DNA of 6,560 nucleotides from Alphaproteobacteria bacterium (GTDB lineage Bacteria; Pseudomonadota; Alphaproteobacteria; ATCC43930; CGMCC-115725), in NCBI GenBank assembly GCA_005884825.1, contig VAZT01000313.1, positions 1-6,560 of the forward strand, in the 5' to 3' direction. Under the pieces are notes generated by a model. The model saw nothing but the letters and a program-made list of their open reading frames with translations. It was not told the DNA's origin and ran no database searches. The position numbers were made by a program, and so were the translations under genes. Positions 1 through 5,697 of the stretch are shown here, one piece after another; position 1 is the first letter of the stretch; each line of letters begins with the position of its first letter.

Positions 1-202
1 GGACATAAGAATTATATCCGTGACCGGAGATGCGGCTCGCCCCGGTGGGCAAGCCCAGCCCGGCTGTCGCGGACAGCACAACACCGCCGGGAAGGGGTCC
101 AGGCTGCGCCTTAGCGGCGGGCGCCACGTCCGAAAGGCCGGTCGGGCCTCGACCGTGAACAGAGTGAAAATAGTCGGGTAGATCGACGAGGAGCTCAGTG
201 CA
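1..202. other. Structured intergenic or mobile-element-derived segment
   Basis: No convincing gene is visible here. The segment is rich in short perfect hairpins: GCTGTC/GACAGC at 63-68 and 72-77 with a 3-base loop, GGTCG/CGACC at 140-144 and 150-154 with a 5-base loop, GCCC/GGGC at 39-42 and 47-50, and a CC-GAAA-GG tetraloop-like element at 130-137. The first 19 bases form an imperfect palindrome. The plus frame of the 203 ORF is open from base 2 to a TAG at 179. Such packing is what a structured RNA, for example a fragment of a group II intron, could look like, but no diagnostic domain V was found. Identity remains unknown. Confidence 0.3.
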
Positions 203-553
203 ATGGGCGACCCCCAACCGAATTCTGCTGTTCGTTCCGTCGATGATCCTCGAGACCCGATACGCTGTCAGACTGATGCCATTCTCCGTCTGCAAGCTTC
301 CGCTTGGGACGACAAAGCTCGAGTTGAATATTGCCCCGATATCCAAACCGAGATCCAGACGGATCGGCCGGATGTAACCACAGCGGCCGAGGCCTCGACG
401 ATTGCTCGCTCGAGCGGAGCGAATATAAGCGCGATCATCGATGCCCAAAGGACCGCCTCGCTGGCAGACGGCTTACGGGGCTCCGCTGGGTGCACACCGG
501 GCATCTCGCAACGGCGTACTGCCGAGATCGCCAGCCGTCGGGGCGCGCCCTAA
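203..553 (+). CDS. Hypothetical protein, doubtful small ORF
   Basis: A 116-codon open frame with ATG at 203, preceded by GAGGAG (188-193) nine bases upstream, which is a usable ribosome binding site. The product is polar, with no signal peptide, no membrane segment and no motif I recognise; it is rich in Ala, Arg, Asp and Thr and uses codons such as ATA and AGG that are uncommon in the neighbouring genes. Its TAA (551-553) overlaps the TAG of the convergent NDH-2 gene (550-552). Other frames are also open here, so base composition alone could explain it. It may be a real hypothetical gene, a leftover of a mobile element whose structured leader is 1-202, or chance. I lean slightly against it being expressed. 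Confidence 0.25.
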   Translation: MGDPQPNSAVRSVDDPRDPIRCQTDAILRLQASAWDDKARVEYCPDIQTEIQTDRPDVTTAAEASTIARSSGANISAIIDAQRTASLADGLRGSAGCTPGISQRRTAEIASRRGAP

Positions 554-2301
554 TGCTGTAAGATCACCGCTTGGCCCGAGTCGCCGCCCCAATCGTCGGT
601 GGGCATGCCTGGCGGCGGCCCGAGCTCGCTCTCCGGGGTGGGGATCGGGATTGGGTGGCCGCAGCAGTCGGCCAGCATTCTGGACTCCACGGACGGATGC
701 GGTGCTCCTGTCACCGAGCGTCGCTTGACCAGCTCGCTGAAGACGTCTCCGAAAGCCGGCACGCTCTGGCGCAGCTTGTTGAAATCTGCTTTCGGAATGA
801 TCAAGACGTTTGTGGCGTTGCGGGCGCGAATCGTGGCGTTGCGGGTCCGATCTGAAAGCAACGCCATTTCGCCGAAGCACTCTCCGCGATTTAAGGTCGC
901 TAGGAGTTCCTGTTCGTCATTCTGCTCGTGGAGAACTTCGCATTCACCTTCTTCGATCACATACACGCTGTCACCCAAGTCACCCTGCTGGAAGATGACA
1001 TCGCCGGGCTCGAAATGCTGATTCCGGATGCCGGACTCAAAGGCTACCTTGGTCTGCGCCAGATCGGGCGGGAACAGCAGATGGAGCAGCCAATCGGTGG
1101 CGATCCGGACCTTACGATTGAGACCTGGCATCTTCATCAGGTAGATGCAACGCCACAAGCACCATGCGAGTAATCCAGAGATCTTGAATCCGCAAATCTG
1201 CGCGACGGCGGTGCCATGTCCAAGCGAACCGAGCGTTCCGCGACCCTCGAACCCGAATTCCGCGCGCTTGCCGCCGCGCACGGCGGCAGCAATGTTGATG
1301 GCGGCGGTAGCGGCCTCGCGGATGGCATGCTGGGCCGTGGGCGGAACCTGAGTGTCGGCGATGGTCTTGATGGAGGCGCAGTCACCCAGCGCCCAGACCT
1401 TGCCTTCGTAGTCCTTCAATTCGAGGCCGGTATTGACGAGCAGCTTGCCGCGTTGGTTGGGGCAATCGAGCTTCTGAATTACCGACGGAAGTGCCGATGG
1501 CACAGTGGAGATGAGCGTCTTGCAGGGGATCTCGTCGCCTGATTGCAAGATCGCCCTTTCCGATGTGGCCGCCTTCAGGCGGTCATTGAGAATAATTTCG
1601 ACGCCACGTTTCCGCAAAATCTTCTGAGCAAAAATGGCCAGCGTCTCCGACATTTCCGGCAGAATACGATCACCGGCTTGAACGATTACACAGCGATGCG
1701 GTTCGTTGCGCAAGCGAAGGTAATTCTTTTTGACGGAGCGCACGAAATCGTTCAACTCGGCCATGACCTCAACTCCCGAGAAGCCGCCCCCTCCAACGAC
1801 GAATGTCAGCAGCTGGCGGCGCAGTTCCGGGTTCTCTTCGACATCGGCTTCCTCGAGGACGTGGATCAGGTGATTGCGCAGCACCATGGCATCCGCAAGC
1901 GTCCGAAACGGCATCGCGTTTTCTATCATGCCGGGCATGCCGTGAAAGTTAGTGATGCTGCCGAGCGCAATGACCAGGTAATCGTATTTGAGCTGGAGCT
2001 GGCGCGGACGGAAGCCGGGGCTGATGGTTACGATCTGTTTCTTCAGATCGATGCCCTCAACCTCCCGCATGATCAAGTTGGTGCGCCGGCAAAGGCGCCG
2101 AATGGGCGAAACTACATTGGTCAAACCGATCGATCCTGAGATGACTTCCGGCAGCATCGGCTGGTATACCCAATAGTTCTCCCGGTTGATCAGAGTAATG
2201 GAAGCCTCCTCGGAGCGTAGGATCTTCTCCAGGTACCGCGCGGTATAAACGCCTGCGAAGCCGCCGCCGAGGATGACAATTTGCTTTGGGTTCATGCTCA
2301 T
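550..2301 (-). CDS. Type II NADH:quinone oxidoreductase-like flavoprotein fused to a cyclic nucleotide-binding domain
   Basis: A 583-residue protein. An NDH-2 type pyridine nucleotide-disulfide oxidoreductase fills residues 1-415: FAD dinucleotide fold with GGGFAG at 12-17, a second Rossmann fold GGGGFSGVE at 170-178 for NAD(P)H, ALGDCA at 304-309 (FAD-contacting) and PPTAQHA at 320-326, which lies near the quinone site in this family. Residues 372-411 are hydrophobic/basic and match the membrane-anchoring end of NDH-2. Residues about 424-527 are a CAP/PKA-type cNMP-binding domain with a phosphate-binding cassette at 476-490 (FGEMALLSDRTRNAT) keeping Gly477, Glu478 and Arg487. A Pro-rich tail follows. 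The expected role is non-proton-pumping transfer of electrons from NAD(P)H to quinone at the inner face of the membrane. Residue 208, at the end of the second fold's beta-2, is Gln instead of the usual acid, so NADPH use is possible. The start could be Met1 or Met3; neither has a strong Shine-Dalgarno sequence. Confidence 0.9.
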   Translation of the reverse strand: MSMNPKQIVILGGGFAGVYTARYLEKILRSEEASITLINRENYWVYQPMLPEVISGSIGLTNVVSPIRRLCRRTNLIMREVEGIDLKKQIVTISPGFRPRQLQLKYDYLVIALGSITNFHGMPGMIENAMPFRTLADAMVLRNHLIHVLEEADVEENPELRRQLLTFVVGGGGFSGVEVMAELNDFVRSVKKNYLRLRNEPHRCVIVQAGDRILPEMSETLAIFAQKILRKRGVEIILNDRLKAATSERAILQSGDEIPCKTLISTVPSALPSVIQKLDCPNQRGKLLVNTGLELKDYEGKVWALGDCASIKTIADTQVPPTAQHAIREAATAAINIAAAVRGGKRAEFGFEGRGTLGSLGHGTAVAQICGFKISGLLAWCLWRCIYLMKMPGLNRKVRIATDWLLHLLFPPDLAQTKVAFESGIRNQHFEPGDVIFQQGDLGDSVYVIEEGECEVLHEQNDEQELLATLNRGECFGEMALLSDRTRNATIRARNATNVLIIPKADFNKLRQSVPAFGDVFSELVKRRSVTGAPHPSVESRMLADCCGHPIPIPTPESELGPPPGMPTDDWGGDSGQAVILQH

Positions 2302-2596
2302 AGTTTGCTCGAATTCCGTGAGAGTGCCGCGCAGCCAGAGGCGTCCGGCGTGGGTTCTTGTGGCGTCAATTGCGAGGCATCATCAAAGTGGGGTCCGATC
2401 CGCGGCGATGGATCGCATCACGGTCCGGATCCGGTTGAGCTCGATCAATCCCGCGCTCACCGCGGCCGCAGGGAAGCTTTCATCCATCCAGCCCTGCGGG
2501 CCGGGTCTCCTTGTCCCGGAGTGCGGGAGAGGAGGGCGACCCCCCGGATCGTAGTCCGGGGGGAGATGTGTGAGGGTACAGAGACGGCCTGTGGCG
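2302..2596. other. Intergenic gap between cupredoxin and NDH-2-like gene
   Basis: These 295 bases separate two genes on the minus strand. The part near the cupredoxin holds the hairpin at 2540-2563 and a smaller CCGGG/CCCGG stem at 2501-2505 and 2515-2519. The part nearer the NDH-2 gene holds an inverted repeat CGATCC/GGATCG (2396-2401, 2410-2415) with an 8-base spacer, which could be an operator or chance. Because of the length and the hairpin, the NDH-2 gene probably has its own promoter, but I see no convincing -35/-10 pair. Confidence 0.4.
2540..2563 (-). terminator. Candidate terminator hairpin downstream of the cupredoxin gene
   Basis: A perfect 9-bp stem, CCCCCCGGA at 2540-2548 and TCCGGGGGG at 2555-2563, with the 6-base loop TCGTAG. 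It begins 33 bases past the cupredoxin stop codon when read on the minus strand. No T-run follows, only a pyrimidine-rich stretch, so it is not a classical intrinsic terminator; it could act in 3'-end stabilisation or with Rho. Confidence 0.45.
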
Positions 2597-2995
2597 TTAG
2601 GATCCGGCGGGTTTGACGATTATAGTTCCGACCATGTACGGGTGGATCGTGCAGATATACGGGTACTCGCCCGGCGCTGCGAAGGTGTGGGAGAAGCTGT
2701 CGTCGGTGTCGAGCGCCGCCGATTTGAAGGTTCCGTTCTTGTCGCCTATCCGGTGCGGGCTGTCGTCTTCGTTCTTCCACGTCACTGTCGTGCCGGCAGT
2801 GACGGTCAAGGCCGCCGGCGTGAAGGCGAAGTTGTCGATATCGACGGTGGCTGAGCTTGCCGCGGCCGTGACCGCCGCCGCGCCGGCGGCAGTGAGTTCG
2901 GGCAGAGCGGCAGCCAAGAGCGCGGCCACCCCGACCGCGCCGAGCAACAGGGTCATCCGCCGGCGCCGCGACGCCGGATTCATGGTCGTCAACAT
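2597..2995 (-). CDS. Amicyanin/plastocyanin-like cupredoxin (exported type 1 copper protein)
   Basis: A 132-residue protein. A basic N-terminus with four Arg in a row, then a long hydrophobic and Ala-rich stretch (about residues 15-48), is an export signal; the twin-Arg character could mean Tat rather than Sec. The mature part is one cupredoxin domain beginning near ATVDIDNFAF. The type 1 copper ligands are visible: His81 in EDDSPHRI, then Cys115, His118 and Met121 in CTIHPYM. The C-x2-H-x2-M spacing is that of amicyanin, and TVTWKN before the first His also fits that family. Expected role: small periplasmic one-electron carrier. The start at 2995 is chosen because AGAGG (3003-3007) lies seven bases upstream; the longer frame would need a TTG inside the upstream gene's end. 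It lies 11 bases after the phosphoesterase stop, so the two are probably co-transcribed. The physiological partner is unknown. Confidence 0.88.
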   Translation of the reverse strand: MLTTMNPASRRRRMTLLLGAVGVAALLAAALPELTAAGAAAVTAAASSATVDIDNFAFTPAALTVTAGTTVTWKNEDDSPHRIGDKNGTFKSAALDTDDSFSHTFAAPGEYPYICTIHPYMVGTIIVKPAGS

Positions 2996-3002
2996 GGGTC
3001 TA

Positions 3003-3007
3003 CCTCT
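3003..3007 (-). promoter_or_regulatory. Ribosome binding site fixing the cupredoxin start
   Basis: AGAGG on the minus strand, seven bases upstream of the ATG at 2995. It abuts and slightly overlaps the stop codon of the phosphoesterase gene (3009-3007), suggesting translational coupling. It argues against the TTG at 3010 as the start. Confidence 0.65.
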
Positions 3008-3981
3008 CAAGCGATGAGCGTGCTGTCGATCAGCGCGGGAGCGCCCTTGCCGCGGACGTAGTTGACCGTCCTGATGCCGAGGTATTTGCGCAGCTCATTG
3101 GCGGGCACCTCCTTCATTGGCCCCGGAGCGGGAGCTGTGCCGGGCGCGGGCTGCGGAAATGCCGTCGAATCCGCGGTATGGAAGGTGACGTTGCCCTCGA
3201 CCTTCTGAATGATCTGGTGGATGTGGCCGTTGAGCACGGTCACCGAGCCGAAGCGCTTCACGTAGCCGAGCGCGCGGCCGGCGTCCTGGGTTCCCCAGCC
3301 CCACTGCTCGTAGATCGTCCACAGCGGCAAGTGGGCCATCAGCACGATCGGCGTACTGGCCGAGAGCCCTTTGACATCCTTCTCCAGCCATTCCAGCTGC
3401 TCGTCGCCGATTTTGGCGAGGCCAGCGGATTTGAAGCCGGGTTGAAACTCGAACACATTGATCAGGCCGATGAAGTGCACGCCGCCGTGATCGAAGCTGT
3501 ACCAACCCTTGCCCTTGGTGTTTTTGCCATAGCGTGCGAGATAGGCCTTGCCGTTGTCGGCGTCAGCGACGTCATGCTCGCCGGGCAGGAAGAACACCTG
3601 CTTGTTGGCCGATTTGATGATCTGATCGGCGTCGTCCCACTGCTCCTCCTTGGAGAGGTGGCTGATATCGCCGGTATGGACGAGAAAGGCGGGCTGCGTC
3701 GGCATCGCCTTGATCTTGTTGATCGCCTCGGTGAGCGTGGCGCTCGGGTCGGGGTTTGGCGGCAGGTGAAAGCCAATATGGCTGTCACTAATCTGCACGA
3801 AAGTAAGCGCGCCCTGAGGCGCCTCGGCGGCGGCGGCCCCGCCGATCAAGCCGAGCGTGCGTGGCACCCCGCCGCTCAAGGTCCAAACGACGCCCGTTCC
3901 TGTCCAGGCCATACACTTCAGCAGGCCGCGGCGATTCATCTTCGCCGCGCCCGATAGGTCTTTGTCGTCACGGTCGGCCAT
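3007..3981 (-). CDS. Tat-exported calcineurin-like metallophosphoesterase
   Basis: A 324-residue protein. The N-terminus carries a Tat signal: NRRGLLK at 16-22 followed by a hydrophobic stretch and a likely cleavage after AAAAEA near residue 54. The mature part is a calcineurin-type phosphoesterase with the motifs in order: D66-x-H68 (ISDSHIG), G104-D105 (HTGDIS), GEHD at 134-137, His217 (MAHLPLW) and GHIH at 252-255. These build a two-metal centre that hydrolyses phosphate mono- or diesters; the substrate cannot be read from sequence. The third motif is normally GNH(D/E), and here Asn is replaced by Glu135. The C-terminus contains a Pro/Ala-rich segment near 275-290. The start at 3981 has AGGAG six bases upstream, unlike the ATG ten codons earlier. 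It is the first gene of an operon with the cupredoxin. Tat export implies folding, possibly with metal loading, in the cytoplasm. Confidence 0.9.
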   Translation of the reverse strand: MADRDDKDLSGAAKMNRRGLLKCMAWTGTGVVWTLSGGVPRTLGLIGGAAAAEAPQGALTFVQISDSHIGFHLPPNPDPSATLTEAINKIKAMPTQPAFLVHTGDISHLSKEEQWDDADQIIKSANKQVFFLPGEHDVADADNGKAYLARYGKNTKGKGWYSFDHGGVHFIGLINVFEFQPGFKSAGLAKIGDEQLEWLEKDVKGLSASTPIVLMAHLPLWTIYEQWGWGTQDAGRALGYVKRFGSVTVLNGHIHQIIQKVEGNVTFHTADSTAFPQPAPGTAPAPGPMKEVPANELRKYLGIRTVNYVRGKGAPALIDSTLIA

Positions 3982-3987
3982 CTGTCT

Positions 3988-3992
3988 CTCCT
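3988..3992 (-). promoter_or_regulatory. Ribosome binding site fixing the phosphoesterase start
   Basis: AGGAG on the minus strand, six bases upstream of the ATG at 3981. The alternative ATG at 4011 lacks a comparable sequence, so the shorter form with the Tat motif close to the N-terminus is preferred. Confidence 0.7.
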
Positions 3993-4038
3993 GATTGGCG
4001 TGGTGTGTCACGCCGAGCAGACCGGGCTCGCCCCCGAT

Positions 4039-4067
4039 TTATTCCAACCGCTCACTGCCCGGAATAA
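4039..4067. promoter_or_regulatory. Inverted repeat TTATTCC-N15-GGAATAA, candidate operator
   Basis: TTATTCC at 4039-4045 and GGAATAA at 4061-4067 are perfect inverted copies with a 15-base spacer, in the middle of the divergent promoter region. The centre-to-centre distance is 22 bases, about two helical turns, which suits a dimeric regulator binding one face of the DNA. I do not recognise the motif. It could instead be coincidental -10-like AT-rich sequence on each strand. Confidence 0.35.
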
Positions 4068-4118
4068 CATGTCCGAATCGCAGGTCTGCTCACGACACCA
4101 CTTTGGAGGTGAGCGGAC

Positions 4119-4586
4119 ATGCGAAAACGAGGACGTGTCCTGCCGGTAGCGGCGGGGATCAGCGCGCTGTTGATGATTGCGGCCCACGGCGCGTCGCTCG
4201 AGGACGGCAAGGCGGTCTTCGAGCGACGCGAAGACACGATGAAGCACATGGGCCGGCCGCTTTTTCTCGGCATCGGCCGCGTCGTGAAGGGCACCGCCGC
4301 CTATGGCCCTGATACGGTGACGGCGGCGGAAACCGTTGCCTCGCTCGCCAGCACTCTCGACAGGACCTTGTTTCTTCCGGGTTCGGATGTGACGGAGAGC
4401 AAGATCAAACCGGCGATTTTTGACGCCGGCGACCATGTCGATCAGCTGATCGCGGCAGTGCAGAGTGCGACTGCACAACTCGTCCCGGTAGTGAAGTCTG
4501 GCGACAAGGCAGCGATCGCTGTCGCCTACTTCGCAGCCGCCAACGCCTGCAATGCTTGTCACACCGAATTTCGCAAGGAAGAGTGA
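4119..4586 (+). CDS. Cytochrome c' (class II c-type cytochrome)
   Basis: A 155-residue exported protein. The signal peptide has basic residues (MRKRGR) and a hydrophobic core, with likely cleavage near AHGA at 22-25. The mature protein of about 130 residues fits the four-helix cytochrome c' family: the single heme site is C-terminal, Cys144-x-x-Cys147-His148 (CNACH), and the first helix carries R..xMK (FERREDTMKHMG, 34-45) as in this family, where the Met-containing helix packs over the open heme face. Cytochromes c' usually have a five-coordinate heme that binds NO or CO and are tied to NO protection or electron transfer; which applies here is not visible. GGAGG (4105-4109) precedes the ATG by nine bases. 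The stop shares one base with the start of the next cytochrome, so the two are translationally coupled. Confidence 0.88.
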   Translation: MRKRGRVLPVAAGISALLMIAAHGASLEDGKAVFERREDTMKHMGRPLFLGIGRVVKGTAAYGPDTVTAAETVASLASTLDRTLFLPGSDVTESKIKPAIFDAGDHVDQLIAAVQSATAQLVPVVKSGDKAAIAVAYFAAANACNACHTEFRKEE

Positions 4587-5473
4587 TGTCGCCGCTTCCG
4601 CGCCGGCCGATCGCAACAGCGCTCACGCTCATGCTGCTGAGTGGAGCAATCCCTGCAGTAGCCGAAGAAGACGCCGTGACGCGCGGCGAATATCTCGTGC
4701 ACGCCGGCGGGTGCTTCTCGTGCCATACCGTTGCCGGCGGAGAGAAGCTGGCTGGGGGCCGGGCGCTCGCCACCCCGTTTGGCACCTTCTACAGTCCGAA
4801 CATCACACCCGATCCGGAAACCGGTATCGGCCGCTGGACCGACGCGCTGTTTCTGCAAGCACTGCGCGAGGGCGTGCGGCCCGACGGAGCAAACTACTTT
4901 CCGGTGTTCCCATATCCGAGCTTCACCGGCATCACCGACCGCGATGCCCTGGCGATCAAGGCCTATTTGTTCTCGCTCCCCCCAGTGCACCGGGAAAACC
5001 GGCCGCACGACGTGCCCTTCCCATTCTCCTGGCGGTTCCTGCAAGCCGGCTGGAAGCTGTTGTTCTTCACCCCCGGTCCGTTTCAACCCGCCCCCGAGCG
5101 CAGTGTTGTCTATAATCGCGGGGCTTATCTGGTCACTGCGCTCGCGCATTGCGGCGAGTGCCATACTCCACGCAATTTCCTCGGCGCCACGCAATCCGGT
5201 CAGCGGCTGGCCGGGACGCCGGATGGGCCGGACGGTCAGCTCGTCCCCAACATAACGCCGGACCGCGATACCGGGATCGGCAAATGGGAAAAGGATGATG
5301 TTGTCGAGCTCTTGAGAACCGGCACCACGCCCGAGCTGAGCAAGGTCAAGGGCGCGATGCGGGAGACCGTCGACGATGGTCTCAAATATCTCAGCGACAG
5401 CGACCTCGAAGCAATTGCCGATTACCTTTTCGCCCAGCCACCAATCGTCCATGACGTGAGCCGGAAGCGCTAA
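4586..5473 (+). CDS. Diheme cytochrome c, related to cytochrome subunits of periplasmic dehydrogenases
   Basis: A 295-residue protein with a cleavable signal peptide (cleavage near AVAEE at 24-28) and two cytochrome c domains. Heme 1 is Cys43-x-x-Cys46-His47 (CFSCH); heme 2 is Cys189-x-x-Cys192-His193 (CGECH). Each domain carries an NITPD....GIG.W motif (72-84 and 222-234), typical of the cytochrome subunits that accept electrons from alcohol, aldehyde or related dehydrogenases. For heme 2, Met258 (KGAMRE) is a likely sixth ligand. Between residues 48 and 185 there is no Met, so heme 1 must be five-coordinate or use another ligand such as His135 or His141. The ATG overlaps the preceding stop by one base (TGATG), with AAGGAAGAG just upstream; a longer frame from 4556 would lie inside cytochrome c'. 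No dehydrogenase subunit is in the window. The aromatic stretch 153-163 is short for a membrane anchor, so the protein is probably periplasmic. Confidence 0.88.
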   Translation: MSPLPRRPIATALTLMLLSGAIPAVAEEDAVTRGEYLVHAGGCFSCHTVAGGEKLAGGRALATPFGTFYSPNITPDPETGIGRWTDALFLQALREGVRPDGANYFPVFPYPSFTGITDRDALAIKAYLFSLPPVHRENRPHDVPFPFSWRFLQAGWKLLFFTPGPFQPAPERSVVYNRGAYLVTALAHCGECHTPRNFLGATQSGQRLAGTPDGPDGQLVPNITPDRDTGIGKWEKDDVVELLRTGTTPELSKVKGAMRETVDDGLKYLSDSDLEAIADYLFAQPPIVHDVSRKR

Positions 5474-5599
5474 CAAGGCTCCGGCAGGCGCATCGATCGT
5501 CGCTCCGCTCTCATCCCCGCATTTGCGTGCTGACCTACTGAGTTGCTTGCCTTACAGCCGTCCTCTTAGAAACGGACACAGAGATGAGATGCTGATCAT

Positions 5600-5620
5600 G
5601 GGCGAATCCGGGGCTCGCCC
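5600..5620. repeat. Small inverted repeat GGGCGA/TCGCCC
   Basis: GGGCGA at 5600-5605 pairs with TCGCCC at 5615-5620 around a 9-base loop. It sits directly beside the stronger hairpin at 5627-5649 between convergent genes and may contribute to the same transcription-end structure. Confidence 0.35.
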
Positions 5621-5626
5621 CCCAGC

Positions 5627-5649
5627 AGTCCCGGCAATAGGCCGGGACT
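5627..5649. terminator. Candidate bidirectional terminator hairpin
   Basis: A perfect 9-bp stem AGTCCCGGC (5627-5635) and GCCGGGACT (5641-5649) with loop AATAG. It sits between two convergent genes, where a two-way terminator is expected. There is no T-run on either side, so intrinsic termination is unproven. Confidence 0.5.
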
Positions 5650-5697
5650 CCGGGGACTAATGCGGGACTGCGATGCTCCCCAGGCAGCCCGTCGTGA

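Larger units (their letters stand above)
3982..4118. promoter_or_regulatory. Divergent promoter region between the two periplasmic redox operons
   Basis: These 137 bases separate the phosphoesterase start (minus) from the cytochrome c' start (plus), so promoters for both operons must lie here or nearby. A perfect 7-bp inverted repeat sits roughly in the middle. No confident -35/-10 pair could be assigned in either direction. Shared control of both operons from this region is inferred from the arrangement. Confidence 0.55.
5474..5697. other. Convergent intergenic region
   Basis: These 224 bases lie between the ends of the diheme cytochrome gene (plus) and the Gly/Tyr-rich protein gene (minus). 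No gene is visible. The region contains two adjacent hairpins (5600-5620 and 5627-5649) and three spaced GGGACT copies (5644-5649, about 5653-5658 and about 5664-5669), consistent with a two-way transcription end. Confidence 0.5.

Noticed and set aside
1543..2139. 198-codon open frame on the plus strand
   Set aside because: Antisense to the NDH-2-like gene, whose motifs are complete on the other strand; the product has no recognisable domain.
2362..2367. TTGACG on the minus strand as a -35 box for the NDH-2-like gene
   Set aside because: No acceptable -10 box follows at 16-18 bases.
3178..3957. 259-codon open frame on the plus strand
   Set aside because: Antisense shadow of the phosphoesterase gene, a common effect of high-GC third positions.
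4061..4090. GGAAT as an EcfG-type (general stress sigma) -35 element
   Set aside because: The consensus GGAAC is not met and no CGTT-like -10 element is found at the expected distance.
4008..4616. 202-codon open frame on the minus strand
   Set aside because: Antisense to cytochrome c' and the divergent promoter; no domain and no good start.
4559..5476. 305-codon open frame on the minus strand
   Set aside because: Mirror of the diheme cytochrome gene, which has two heme motifs and a signal peptide; the antisense product shows none.
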